The notes under the pieces: generated by a model | The model's database searches: none | Told to the model about the DNA's origin: nothing | The model's input: only the letters and a program-made list of their open reading frames with translations | Shown: piece by piece, positions 27,071 through 36,373 of the stretch | How the letters are laid out: each line of letters starts with the position of its first letter | How positions within the stretch are numbered: position 1 is the first letter of the stretch | From: UBA6163 sp041753075 | GTDB taxonomy: Bacteria > Planctomycetota > Planctomycetia > Pirellulales > Pirellulaceae | DNA length: 64,000 bases | Reading direction: 5' to 3' | NCBI GenBank assembly: GCA_041753075.1 | Contig: JBGSVE010000115.1 | Location: 1-64,000 of the forward strand | Made by a program: the position numbers and the translations under genes

Positions 27071-27861
27071 GCTGCGGCCTCCGTGGTTCGGGACGCCAAG
27101 GATTCCAGTCGCAAGTTGTCGGCCCAAAGTATTGCAAAGGTTTCGGTGGATGGCGTATGGCGTCCAAAGTAAGACGCCTCGAAAGCCGAAACGGTCGATC
27201 GTAATAGTGACGCCGCGTCAGCCGATTGGCGGCGAGTTTCGTTAACGTAGCGGTTGTTGGTCTTACCCCGCGAAAGTCGCAATTTTCCCACGCGATCAAG
27301 TAACAATAGTTGATGTCCGAACAAACACTTGATCGCCTCGTCGTAGTCGCCCTGCTGCATCAAACGTTCGGCTTCGGCCCGCAGATTGATACCGGAGCCA
27401 CGTAATTCAGCCGGCAAATGCTCGACTCGTTTTTGCGTTTCCGCGTCGGGTGCGCCGGTAAGGTCATCGTCGCGGCGATTGGAACGGATCACCGTATCGG
27501 GACTGATTTGCGAAAAGGCGTATAAGATCAGCCCGGTGATGCCGACGAAAAACAGAGTCAGAATGAACCAGCCAATCGCCGAGCCCCACGACATGCCGGT
27601 TCCCGTCGCACCAGATGATGCACTGGAGCTTGGTGAAATCTTCTTTGCTCCGGGCAACCAGCGGCTTTCGCGATTGGCGGTATCGTCTTTGCGAGTGCTC
27701 AACGGCACCGGCACGATCGATTCTTTCTCTGGATCGTACCAGGGTGTTTTGCCGATGTCCTGCATCGATTCGACAACCGGCGAATCGGCGGCGAACAATT
27801 GGTGATCACCAAACGTTGGCAATAACGCGACAACAAAGATGACGAGTATTACGCGACTCAC
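27067..27861 (-). CDS. DUF4129-domain membrane protein
   Basis: A 264-residue protein with a signal peptide (MSRVILVIFVVALLPTFGDH), a Ser/Ala/Gly-rich linker and one membrane helix (SAIGWFILTLFFVGITGLIL). The cytoplasmic C-terminal part with ALRAEAERLMQQGDYDEAIK-like sequence, LLLLDRVGKLRLSRGKTNN and AFEASYFGRHTPS fits DUF4129, the domain also found at the C-terminus of bacterial transglutaminase-like proteins. The tryptophan-bearing end (ILWADNLRLESL) is usual. ATGA overlaps occur with both neighbours. It is part of the MoxR cluster; the function is unknown. Confidence 0.8.
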   Translation of the reverse strand: MSRVILVIFVVALLPTFGDHQLFAADSPVVESMQDIGKTPWYDPEKESIVPVPLSTRKDDTANRESRWLPGAKKISPSSSASSGATGTGMSWGSAIGWFILTLFFVGITGLILYAFSQISPDTVIRSNRRDDDLTGAPDAETQKRVEHLPAELRGSGINLRAEAERLMQQGDYDEAIKCLFGHQLLLLDRVGKLRLSRGKTNNRYVNETRRQSADAASLLRSTVSAFEASYFGRHTPSTETFAILWADNLRLESLASRTTEAAA

Positions 27862-28808
27862 GATCCGGTTCCTTTCGCGAGCGATGCGATGTCGGCCTCA
27901 CCAAATTGGCGCAGCGCCTCGGCGCGAACCGCCAATTGGACTTCCCAACCTTCAAGTCGAATGCGGGTGTCGAGGTAGCTCAAGAAACGGACCAAGACGC
28001 TCAGCGAAGCCGTCGCCCATAACGCGATGGGAAACAGGACCAAGTAAACAAACAGATCCCATTCCCAGACGCCAAACAAGATTCCGCGCATCCAGATCAG
28101 CCCATAAAAGCCCAGCCAAGCTAAGATCGGCAGCAACACGGACATCATCGTGAATCGCCCAAATAACTCGGTTCCGATGGGCGAATGCAGGGCGGAACTG
28201 CGTTGCTTGGCGGTGATCGCGGTCGGGATCTTGTTGACCATCTTGGCGCGCAGCGGACAACGCTCAAGCAAAAGAATCTCCGGCATAAACGGTCGGTTGG
28301 CGCGCAGAAAAAACATGGCACCGACGAGGATCACCGGCCACACATAACTTAAGTCTTCGATTGCACCACCAGACCAACCCAGCGCTATCAAGAGCATCAA
28401 TGGAATCGCACCTCGCAGTACACCTAAAACCCAGAACCAACGCCAAAACGAACTCTTCGCTTCATTGAAAACGGTCAACCAAGTGGGCTGGCTTTCAAAC
28501 ACCGCTTGGCCAATATAAAGAGTCGTGAACACACCGGCCGCAGGTGCTTGAAGAAAAACGAGCAACGTCATCAACACTTGGTAACGAACCAAGCTCGATG
28601 CCATCTCTTCATCGAAGCTGAGCACCGAATACTCCTGCCACGGAATCCAACCCAACAGCGCGGCATTGGCGATTGCCCACGGCAATGCACCGAGTGCAAA
28701 ACCAAAGATCGCCGCATACGGATATGAACGAATCATGACCATCGCCAAGTCGGCAATTTCGGTCATCGTGCGTGCGCGAATCGCGACATGGGTCTGGTCA
28801 AGTTGCAC
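27858..28808 (-). CDS. polytopic membrane protein of the MoxR cluster
   Basis: A protein of about 316 residues with some six to seven hydrophobic helices, starting at GTG 28808 as MQLDQTHVAIRARTMTEIAD. The polar start followed by PYAAIFGFALGALPWAIANA and a YQVLMTLLVFLQAPAAGVFT helix suggests a conserved planctomycete membrane family, but I cannot assign a domain name. ATGs at 28829 and 28766 are alternative starts; GTG was chosen because the polar LDQTHVAIR segment looks conserved in type. It overlaps the SpoIIM-like gene by 11 bases and the DUF4129 gene by four. Confidence 0.7.
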   Translation of the reverse strand: MQLDQTHVAIRARTMTEIADLAMVMIRSYPYAAIFGFALGALPWAIANAALLGWIPWQEYSVLSFDEEMASSLVRYQVLMTLLVFLQAPAAGVFTTLYIGQAVFESQPTWLTVFNEAKSSFWRWFWVLGVLRGAIPLMLLIALGWSGGAIEDLSYVWPVILVGAMFFLRANRPFMPEILLLERCPLRAKMVNKIPTAITAKQRSSALHSPIGTELFGRFTMMSVLLPILAWLGFYGLIWMRGILFGVWEWDLFVYLVLFPIALWATASLSVLVRFLSYLDTRIRLEGWEVQLAVRAEALRQFGEADIASLAKGTGS

Positions 28809-29847
28809 GCCGCAAATCCTCTTCGTCATCGCCGAACAAATCAATTCCCTGTAGCTCGCTCGCGTCTTCGGGCGGGGTTTCGAATCGGGGGAATCCCAGT
28901 ACGACGAAATAAAAGCTAATCAGGCCTGACGAGAAAATGGCCCACGATGCTTTGAAAAGATAAGGCAGCGGGCTCGGCGAAATGAACCCTTCGGTGAACG
29001 CGGCCAAAAAAAACAAGCATGCGGATGCGGCCATGATCGGCACCGCCTTGATTGCTGATTCGCGCAGCGAACGGACGCGAGTTAAGCCGCCGGTACGAAA
29101 CAACCCCACGCCCAGTCGCAGACCTGCGGCACCAGCCAGCGCGATCGCCGTCAATTCGAACGGTCCATGAGCGGTTACGAAATGTAAGAAATTATCGCCG
29201 CCGGACGAGTCTTCGCGGGCCATGTAACCGAACACCGCGCCCAAAGAAATTGCATTGAACGCCAATTTGAATAAGCAAGGGATAATCAACACGCCAAAGG
29301 CAAAGCACTGCAGGCCAATGCCCGTGTTGTGCATGATGTAGAAACCCGCCATCGTGACGTAATGATTGAGCGAACCATTGATCGGTTGGTCATACATGTT
29401 CTCCATCATCTCAATCTGACTCTCACCGACGACACGTTCCACAAAACCGGGAAACAGATCTTCGTTGGCACCCAGGTACGTTGCCAGCGTAAACAAACCG
29501 AAGAACAAAATTGCCGCGACGCGGACACAGGCATCGTCAAAAATCTGGCGCGGCGCGACGCGAAAAATCGTGTCGGCCCAGGTGCCGGGATCAATGCGGC
29601 TGGCGCGATACAGTCGATTGTGCGCGCGGGCGACAAGCCGATGCAGATAGGTCACCGTTGCGGGTGGAAGTTGGTATGAATCGCCCAGCGCCAGATCCGC
29701 GCACGCGGCGCGGTACAGTGTGGCGAACCTTGAAATTCCGGCGGCACCGTCTTTACGATCTTTGCCGGACAGCTCCAGGGCGTCGCAAAGCTGTTCAAGT
29801 TCGGCCCATTGCTTTTGACGCTGCTCCATCATCTTGGCGAAATTCAT
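28798..29847 (-). CDS. SpoIIM-like (DUF95) membrane protein
   Basis: A 349-residue membrane protein. A soluble helical N-terminus (about 1-105, with YLHRLVARAHNRLYR) leads into five or six helices; YVTMAGFYIMHNTGIGLQCF then GVLIIPCLFKLAFNAISLGA and FLHFVTAHGPFELTAIALAG match the stage II sporulation protein M superfamily, whose HGxxEL motif is clear here. Outside spore formers these proteins occur with RDD and MoxR proteins and have no settled role; in Firmicutes SpoIIM helps peptidoglycan degradation in engulfment. Overlaps the RDD gene by four bases. Confidence 0.87.
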   Translation of the reverse strand: MNFAKMMEQRQKQWAELEQLCDALELSGKDRKDGAAGISRFATLYRAACADLALGDSYQLPPATVTYLHRLVARAHNRLYRASRIDPGTWADTIFRVAPRQIFDDACVRVAAILFFGLFTLATYLGANEDLFPGFVERVVGESQIEMMENMYDQPINGSLNHYVTMAGFYIMHNTGIGLQCFAFGVLIIPCLFKLAFNAISLGAVFGYMAREDSSGGDNFLHFVTAHGPFELTAIALAGAAGLRLGVGLFRTGGLTRVRSLRESAIKAVPIMAASACLFFLAAFTEGFISPSPLPYLFKASWAIFSSGLISFYFVVLGFPRFETPPEDASELQGIDLFGDDEEDLRRAT

Positions 29848-30815
29848 AACGCGGTCGCTCCGGTGGCATCGTCAAGGATCGTCGCGACCAGCGGTGGCCC
29901 CATGTCGGCGGTAATCATTGGTGCTGCATCCTGCGTCTTCTTGGTGTCGCGCAGCAGCGGACTGGCACCGGCCAGTGGACCCAGCGGAACCGGTTCGCCG
30001 CGCGAATCAGCGAGGAACGTTGCGTGATAAAGTGCGACCATCAATAAATCAGGATCGACATCCGGTCGAAACTCAAAACGTTCAATCAGCGGTGTGGTCA
30101 AGTGCATCGCGATTTCACGTCGTCGCGCTGGCGTTAAGTACGCACGACGTTCACAATAAATCGCCAGCGTCTTGGCCATGGTTCGCGAGACGCGATAGTC
30201 ACCTGGGATAAACGAAGCGAGCGCGGGCACTCGCGGATCGTCGATTTTGGTGATCGGTAGTCGCCAACTTTTCTCGTCGACGACGACCATCGTGCCGGCG
30301 GCCAGGTCGCCCAGTCGTTGCATTCGCCGCGTGCAGATCACTGTCAAAAAGCCGACCATGCCGGTGGGAATCAAAAACGCAGGGCTGGCCTCGGGGATCA
30401 CTTGGCTGAGCGCCGCAAACGGAGCAATATCAGCGATGCGAAGCAGGTTACGGATGACGGCGCGGGTGCCATCAATCGGGCGACCATCAACGCAAATCAC
30501 GCGCAAACCACAGGCCCATTTGCCGATCGTTCGCCCATTGAAATAGGTTTCCAAAAACGTGCCGTAAAACCAACTGATCATAAAATAAACGACCATGCCG
30601 GTGGCAAGTAAAAACGAGCCGAGCGACGACACATCGGTAAGAACACCGATCATCAACAGCATAAAGCCGATCAAAATGATGAACGTCCAGCGGGCCGCGA
30701 CATCGAGCATGTAGGCGGGCAGGCGACGAAACGGACCGGCAAGTTGGTATTCAAATGCGATATTCTCAGGCGTGACGACCGCGATTGTCGTATCCAACGG
30801 ACTCGCGGTTGTCAT
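29844..30815 (-). CDS. RDD-family membrane protein with C-terminal extension
   Basis: A 323-residue protein that opens the MoxR cluster. Residues 15-175 form the RDD domain: AGPFRRLPAYMLDVAARWTF carries the Arg/Asp pair, followed by helices and NGRTIGKWACGLRVICVDGR, then RRMQRLGDLAAGTMVVVDEK. A cytoplasmic tail of about 140 residues (YRVSRTMAKTLAIYCERRAY onward) is unusual in length for the basic family but common in this cluster type. It is divergent from an SDR gene; both promoters should lie within 30816-30949. Confidence 0.87.
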   Translation of the reverse strand: MTTASPLDTTIAVVTPENIAFEYQLAGPFRRLPAYMLDVAARWTFIILIGFMLLMIGVLTDVSSLGSFLLATGMVVYFMISWFYGTFLETYFNGRTIGKWACGLRVICVDGRPIDGTRAVIRNLLRIADIAPFAALSQVIPEASPAFLIPTGMVGFLTVICTRRMQRLGDLAAGTMVVVDEKSWRLPITKIDDPRVPALASFIPGDYRVSRTMAKTLAIYCERRAYLTPARRREIAMHLTTPLIERFEFRPDVDPDLLMVALYHATFLADSRGEPVPLGPLAGASPLLRDTKKTQDAAPMITADMGPPLVATILDDATGATAL

Positions 30816-30870
30816 CGATTCGCATCAACTCAAAAGTGTAAAACGTAAACGCTGATTATCCGCTAACCCC

Positions 30871-30900
30871 TTGCGCAATTGCAACCCGACGCGATACATT
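30871..30900 (+). promoter_or_regulatory. weak promoter candidate for the SDR gene
   Basis: TTGCGC (30871-30876) and TACATT (30895-30900) are 18 bases apart, and the -10 lies 50 bases before the SDR start. Both hexamers deviate from consensus, so support is limited. Confidence 0.3.
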
Positions 30901-30949
30901 CTGCGGCGTTACGACCGACGATTTCACTCCTTCGACGGCAAGCAACAAT

Positions 30950-31684
30950 ATGACAGACTTGGAAAACAGAATCGTCGCCATCACCGGCGGTGGCACTGGT
31001 ATCGGTGCGGGAATCGCTCGTGAATTGGCCTTGGTGGGCTGCCGCGTGATGATTGGTGGCCGTCGCGCCGAACCGCTGGAGACGCTTGCCAAATCGGTCG
31101 CGTCGAAACATCCGATCCGCTGCCAGACGCTTGATGTTGGCGATAACGACAGCATCAAGGAGTTCTTTGCGGCGGTGCGAACGCAATTCGGTGATGTCGA
31201 TATTTTGGTGAACAGCGCGGGGATTAATATTCAAAACCGGACGATAGCCGCGATGGACCCGGATGATTGGGATCGCGTGATGCGAATCAACGCCACGGGC
31301 GCATACCGATGTATTTTGGAAGTCTTGCCGGCGATGCGAGAACGCCGCGATGGATTGGTGATCAACATCTCGTCGGTTGCCGGAAAACGCGCGATCCAAC
31401 TTGGCGGCATTGTTTATTGTGCGTCGAAGTTTGCGATGACGGCGTTGGGAACGGCAATCAGCAACGAAGTCCGCGAAGAAGGCGTGCGGATCACCAACGT
31501 CTATCCCGGTGAAGTCAATACGCCGATTTTGGACAATCGTCCGACGCCGGTTTCTCAAGATCACAAGGACGCGATTCTTCAGCCCGAGGATATCGCCGGC
31601 GTGATTGTGTCGATCTGTCGACTGCCGCCGCGCGCCTGCGTCCCAGAGATAGTGATCAAGCCGACGATTCAACAGTGGTTTTAA
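30950..31684 (+). CDS. short-chain dehydrogenase/reductase
   Basis: A 244-residue classical SDR. The cofactor motif is ITGGGTGIGAGIA (TGxxxGxG), the second structural motif is LVNSAGIN, and the catalytic Ser, Tyr and Lys lie in VINISSVAGKRAIQLGGIVY followed by CASK. An arginine pair after the second strand (GGRRAEPL) is more usual for NADP(H) preference. The likely reaction is reversible oxidation of an alcohol or sugar; the substrate is unknown. Its stop overlaps the polA stop by four bases on the opposite strand. Confidence 0.9.
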   Translation: MTDLENRIVAITGGGTGIGAGIARELALVGCRVMIGGRRAEPLETLAKSVASKHPIRCQTLDVGDNDSIKEFFAAVRTQFGDVDILVNSAGINIQNRTIAAMDPDDWDRVMRINATGAYRCILEVLPAMRERRDGLVINISSVAGKRAIQLGGIVYCASKFAMTALGTAISNEVREEGVRITNVYPGEVNTPILDNRPTPVSQDHKDAILQPEDIAGVIVSICRLPPRACVPEIVIKPTIQQWF

Positions 31685-34665
31685 ACATCGGCCCAAGTGC
31701 GACCGCTGGCAATCTCGACTCGCAACGGCACTTTCAATTCGGCGACTCCAGTCATTTCTTCGCGAACGATGTCGCAAAGTTTTTCGACGTCGCCGGGCGC
31801 ACATTCGAACAGCAGTTCATCGTGAATCTGCAGCAACATTTTGGTTTGCAAACCGGATGTCGCCAATCTCCGGTGCAGCGAGATCATCGCCAACTTGATT
31901 AGGTCCGCAGCGGAACCTTGGATGACCGTGTTGACCGCAATTCGCTCGGCCTCTGTCAGATTGCGACGCTTGGCCAAGTCGGCACTGCGCAAATCGCGCA
32001 CGCCTTGGACATCGCGCCGGCGACCGAGCATCGTCGTCACATAGCCATCGCGACGACACGATTCCATTGTTTGCAACATGAACTCCTGGACGCCGGGGTA
32101 GCGGGCAAAATAAAGTTCGATGTAACTGGCGGCTTCATCCTTGGAGATGCCGAGTGTTCGCGCCAAGCCGAATGGGCTCTGGCCATAGACGATGCCGAAG
32201 TTAATCGTCTTGGCCATGCGGCGCATGTCGCTGGTGACGTTGGCTTCGTCGATGCCGTTAACTTCGGCGGCAACGCGGGTGTGAATGTCGCGGTCGTTGT
32301 GATACGCCTCCAACATCGCCTTGTCGCCGCTGTAATGAGCCAGCACGCGCAATTCAATTTGCGAGTAGTCGGCGGCAACGAGCAACCAATCCTCCGGGCC
32401 GGCGCGAAAGGCACCGCGAATCGCGCGACCTTCCTCGGTGCGTATCGGAATATTTTGCAGGTTCGGATCCGTGCTGCTCAGGCGGCCCGTCGCGGCAACA
32501 TCTTGGCGAAACGACGTATGAATGCGGCCCGTTCGCGGATTGACCAGCTTCGGTAGCGCGTCGATATAGGTGTTCTTAAGCTTTGTCGCTTGGCGATATT
32601 CAATGATCCTGGCGGGCAATGGATGCATTGCCGCGAGCGTCTGCAACACGTCGGCGTCGGTGCTGGCTCCAGTTTTGGTTCTCTTGACAATTGGCAAGCC
32701 AAGTCGATCAAACAGCAACGCCGCCAATTGCTTGGGACTGTCCAGATTCAACGGTCCACCGGCGGCGGTGATGATTTCGTCGCGCAAGTCCTCGATCCGC
32801 GTTGCGAACAGTTCGCTCATCGCGTCCAAGTGATCGACGTCAACGCGAATGCCGTTGTATTCCATTTCGGCAAGCACTTCGACCAACGGCATTTCGACAT
32901 CGCGGAACAACTTGCCGAGTCCGAGCGATTCGAGTTGGTCATGAACCGTGGGCGCGATGCGGATCGGTACATCGACATCCTCACATGCGTAATCGCTGAC
33001 TTGGTCCAGCGGCACTTGGTCCATGGTGATTTGGTTTTTGCCGCTGCCGATCAAGGCCGAGATCGGTGTTGTGATGTGCCCCAGATACCGCTCGGATAAA
33101 TCGTCGAGCGTATGATTGCGACGCCCCGGGTGCAGCAAGTAGTCAGCGACCATGGTGTCGGTTTGCAAGCCAGCGAGACGCATTCCTGCGGAGCGCAGCA
33201 CGACAAGATCGAACTTCAAGTTTTGGCCGATTTTGCCAACGGCGTCGTTCTGAAGAATGGGTGTTAATCGCTGGGCAACGTCCGCCAAGTCAAGTGACGG
33301 TTCACCGGCGGGCGAGCGGATCGGCAAGTAGGCGGCGCACTCGGGCTGCCAAGCGATCGAGATACCCACAAGGTCACAACCGCGCGGGTCGGTTCCGGTC
33401 GTTTCGGTATCGATCGCGATTGCCGTCACGTCGTGAAGTCGAGCGACCAGATTGTCCAGCGCCGCGATGTCGCGGATCGTTTCATACTGCGTCGCCCAGG
33501 GTTCGGCTGCGATCTGGGTTGTGACCATTGGCGAAGAGGCAAGCCATTCGTTCGTCGATTGCCCGGCACCCGATTGCAATGTCCGGTTGATGCCTGAATC
33601 ACTCGAATCGCTTGAACCAAACACCGCGACGCGAGCCTTGAGTCGGCGGAATCCGAATTGGTCGAGCATTGGTCCGAGTCGGCCGTGGTCCAGTTGCATT
33701 CGCGAGCGACTCCAGGGCACGGTACACGGCACGTCATACCGCAGCGCGACCAGTTCGCGGCTGAGCATCGCGCGGTCACGCCCGTTCTTGAGATTTTCTT
33801 TTCGCTTCGCACCGCTGACCGCATCGGTATTGTCGAGAATCGCGTCGAGCGTTTCAAATTGGTTCAACAATTGGCAGGCGAACTTGGGACCGATCAACGG
33901 CACGCCGGGAACGTTATCGACCGGGTCGCCAACAAGCGATTGGTAATCAACGACTTGGTCGGGGCGAATTCCCCAGTCTGCCATCAATTCTTCCTTGCCC
34001 ATCTCGGTGTCGCGGCGGATGTTGTAAAGCCGCACTTGGTCGGTAATCAATTGGCGACAATCTTTGTCGGCGGTGACGATCAGGCAGCGGCCACCGGCGT
34101 CGTGAACTTGCCTGCTGACAGTTGCCAAAATGTCATCGGCCTCGAAGCCCGCACATTCCATGATGCCGACGCCGAGCGCATCGACGGCGACCCGGATCAG
34201 CGGAATTTGTTGGCGCAGTTCATCAGGCATCGGGTCGCGATGGGCCTTGTATTGGTCAAAAAGTTGGTTGCGAAACGTGATTTCGCTGAGATCAAACGCG
34301 CAGATCACGTAGTCGGGGGACTTGCGCCGAGCGAGTTCGAGCATGTCGCCGATGAATCCATGGACGGTTGCGACCGGCAATCCGGCGGGGCTGGTCATTG
34401 GCGGCAGGGCGTGGAACAGTTGGTAGATCAGCGAATGAGAGTCGACGATAACGACCAATTTGTCCCTCAAATCGGGCGTATCTTCGGGCAGGCAAGGTGC
34501 CACATCGGTATCAATCGGGCCGAGAACCAAGATCGGGATTGGCGTTGGCAGCGATTTGGGAGGTTGGTTCGGCGGTGTCGGTGGGGCGGGCTCGGGTTCG
34601 AAGCCCAGGAGGTGCAATTGGTCGCCGGACTCGCTGTTTTCGCGGCTGGAATGTCGTTTTGCCAT
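31681..34665 (-). CDS. polA: DNA polymerase I
   Basis: A complete three-domain DNA polymerase I of about 994 residues. After a Pro-rich extension of roughly 68 residues, the 5' nuclease begins at KLVVIVDSHSLIYQLFHALP and keeps acidic motifs such as GFEADDILATV and TADKDCRQL. The proofreading exonuclease is intact: AIDTETTGTDPRG, GQNLKFDLVVL and YACEDVD. The polymerase has motif A VAADYSQIELRVLAHYSGD, motif B RRMAKTINFGIVYGQSP and motif C LQIHDELLFE. It acts in Okazaki fragment processing and repair. ATG 34665 is preferred over 34695, although the extension makes the start uncertain. Confidence 0.96.
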   Translation of the reverse strand: MAKRHSSRENSESGDQLHLLGFEPEPAPPTPPNQPPKSLPTPIPILVLGPIDTDVAPCLPEDTPDLRDKLVVIVDSHSLIYQLFHALPPMTSPAGLPVATVHGFIGDMLELARRKSPDYVICAFDLSEITFRNQLFDQYKAHRDPMPDELRQQIPLIRVAVDALGVGIMECAGFEADDILATVSRQVHDAGGRCLIVTADKDCRQLITDQVRLYNIRRDTEMGKEELMADWGIRPDQVVDYQSLVGDPVDNVPGVPLIGPKFACQLLNQFETLDAILDNTDAVSGAKRKENLKNGRDRAMLSRELVALRYDVPCTVPWSRSRMQLDHGRLGPMLDQFGFRRLKARVAVFGSSDSSDSGINRTLQSGAGQSTNEWLASSPMVTTQIAAEPWATQYETIRDIAALDNLVARLHDVTAIAIDTETTGTDPRGCDLVGISIAWQPECAAYLPIRSPAGEPSLDLADVAQRLTPILQNDAVGKIGQNLKFDLVVLRSAGMRLAGLQTDTMVADYLLHPGRRNHTLDDLSERYLGHITTPISALIGSGKNQITMDQVPLDQVSDYACEDVDVPIRIAPTVHDQLESLGLGKLFRDVEMPLVEVLAEMEYNGIRVDVDHLDAMSELFATRIEDLRDEIITAAGGPLNLDSPKQLAALLFDRLGLPIVKRTKTGASTDADVLQTLAAMHPLPARIIEYRQATKLKNTYIDALPKLVNPRTGRIHTSFRQDVAATGRLSSTDPNLQNIPIRTEEGRAIRGAFRAGPEDWLLVAADYSQIELRVLAHYSGDKAMLEAYHNDRDIHTRVAAEVNGIDEANVTSDMRRMAKTINFGIVYGQSPFGLARTLGISKDEAASYIELYFARYPGVQEFMLQTMESCRRDGYVTTMLGRRRDVQGVRDLRSADLAKRRNLTEAERIAVNTVIQGSAADLIKLAMISLHRRLATSGLQTKMLLQIHDELLFECAPGDVEKLCDIVREEMTGVAELKVPLRVEIASGRTWADV

Positions 34666-34892
34666 GTTGGTGATACCGGCGGATGGTCGTGCCAACCGCT
34701 AAAGTCCGAATTATGCTGGGGATAAGCCGATCCATTTTGTCCGCAAAGCGGTAGAATATTGGCGTGCGGTAAATAGAGTGGTGATCAAGCGTTGTCGCTG
34801 CCAGCCCCCTATGATGGTGGTGGCTTTATGGCGGGTCGCTGCATGGCACGGTCTATTCTGGTTCTTTCGTCGGCATTTCAGGACGTTTCGAT

Positions 34893-36344
34893 ATGGCTGC
34901 TCGTGACGACTCGGTGATACGCGGTAGTTTGATCGCGTCGCTAATTTTTCTCGTCCTTTCGCTCGCGCTGAATTTCTTTTTGTGGCGTTGGGGTGATACC
35001 GCTTCGCTTGAAGCCGAGCGCGCCACTTCGCAATTGGCCAGCGCCAATGACTTATTGCGCAAGAAAACGAGCCAGGGCGATCTAATGAAAGCGATGCTTG
35101 GCCAAGGCGAAATCACCGAAGCCAGTTTGCAGGTGCTGCGTGAATCGGTCGATGGCGATGCAGACATGGAAGATATCAACCGTCGCTACATTCAAGACAT
35201 GTCTTACTTCGGTCCCGAGGTAGATGTGGCCAGTCGCAACTACCCGTTCCTGCCGGAATACTTGGTCAATGCGATCCGCTCGCGAACCGCTCAATACACT
35301 CAAGCGCTGCAAGAATCGATCACCATTCGCAGTCAAGCCGACAGCGACATTGACGGTGCTCGCAAAGCGCAAAAGCAGGCTGAGTCGAACCGCGATCTTG
35401 CCGACCAAAAGCTTGAATCAGCCAATACCGCCTTCACCGAAGATCGCGAAAAAATGCGTAAAACCGGTGAAGACATGAAAAGTAATCTCAATAAGACCGT
35501 GGGTGATTACCAACTATTGCAGCGAAAATCTCAAGACGATCGTCGCAAGTTCGATGTGGCCGAATTGTCGTACAAGAATACCGTTGAGAACCAAAAGCAA
35601 GAACTCAATCGCTTGCGCAGCGACAAGTTTGAAAACGTCCAAGGCGAGATTCAATATGTCATTCCTCCGGGCGAGTTGGTGTTGATCAACCTGGGCAGTT
35701 CCGATGCGCTGCGAGCTGGGGTTCAGTTCAGCGTTATTTCCGCCGATGCGATCAATTTGCAAGATGCGCCGATCAAGGCGACCATTGAAGTTGTCAAGGT
35801 GATGAACGCGAACTCGTCGCGAGCGCGAGTGATCGGTGAGGCGTCGTACCGCGATCCGTTGATCGCCGGTGACAAACTGTATTCGCCGCTTTGGGCACCT
35901 GGTCGCAAGGTTCGTATAGCGCTGGCCGGGGAAATCGATATCGATGGTGATGGCCGTGGGGACACCGAGCAACTGCGCTCGATGATTGAACTAGCCGGTG
36001 CCGAAGTCGTCGCCGTTCTGTCAAATGACGGTGGCGTCGAGATCGATTCAGGAGTGCGATTTCTCGTTGTGGGGACCCAACCTGGTGTGGGTGGCGAACT
36101 CGACGCTGCGGCGGAAGCCGAAATTGGACGCATCAAGGCGTTGGCGACTGAGAAAGGTGTGACGGTGATTCCCGGTTGGAAATTATTGGCATACCTGAAG
36201 ACAATTAACGATTCGGTAACCACGCCGTTGGGTTCAGCGGCACGCGGCAAAGATTTTGCTCCTGAGACAGATATTCTTCCGTCGTCGCGCAGGTCGGGTT
36301 CGCAATTGTCTGAGATTTATCGAAACCAACAGGACGGTCAGTAA
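34893..36344 (+). CDS. membrane-anchored coiled-coil protein, unknown function
   Basis: A 483-residue protein with one N-terminal membrane helix (GSLIASLIFLVLSLALNFFL), then a predicted coiled coil over residues about 40-75 and 145-255, rich in Ala, Gln, Glu and Lys (for example KAQKQAESNRDLADQKLESA). A beta-rich C-terminal half starts near EIQYVIPPGELVLINLGSSD and includes LAGEIDIDGDGRGDTEQLRS, where the Asp-rich loop DIDGDGRGD could bind calcium. No named family was recognised. It is followed after 29 bases by another unknown gene, and the two may be co-transcribed. It may be a cell-envelope structural or scaffold protein, which is inference. Confidence 0.75.
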   Translation: MAARDDSVIRGSLIASLIFLVLSLALNFFLWRWGDTASLEAERATSQLASANDLLRKKTSQGDLMKAMLGQGEITEASLQVLRESVDGDADMEDINRRYIQDMSYFGPEVDVASRNYPFLPEYLVNAIRSRTAQYTQALQESITIRSQADSDIDGARKAQKQAESNRDLADQKLESANTAFTEDREKMRKTGEDMKSNLNKTVGDYQLLQRKSQDDRRKFDVAELSYKNTVENQKQELNRLRSDKFENVQGEIQYVIPPGELVLINLGSSDALRAGVQFSVISADAINLQDAPIKATIEVVKVMNANSSRARVIGEASYRDPLIAGDKLYSPLWAPGRKVRIALAGEIDIDGDGRGDTEQLRSMIELAGAEVVAVLSNDGGVEIDSGVRFLVVGTQPGVGGELDAAAEAEIGRIKALATEKGVTVIPGWKLLAYLKTINDSVTTPLGSAARGKDFAPETDILPSSRRSGSQLSEIYRNQQDGQ

Positions 36345-36373
36345 CAACCCTTGCCACGCAGGGACGCTGCAAT

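Noticed and set aside
27208..27220. Second TGACGCCGCGTCA as an operator
   Set aside because: It lies deep inside the DUF4129 coding sequence, where the codons explain it; not listed as a site.
33658..34725. Plus-strand open frame of 355 codons across polA
   Set aside because: Antisense to the 5' nuclease domain of DNA polymerase I; no motif supports it.
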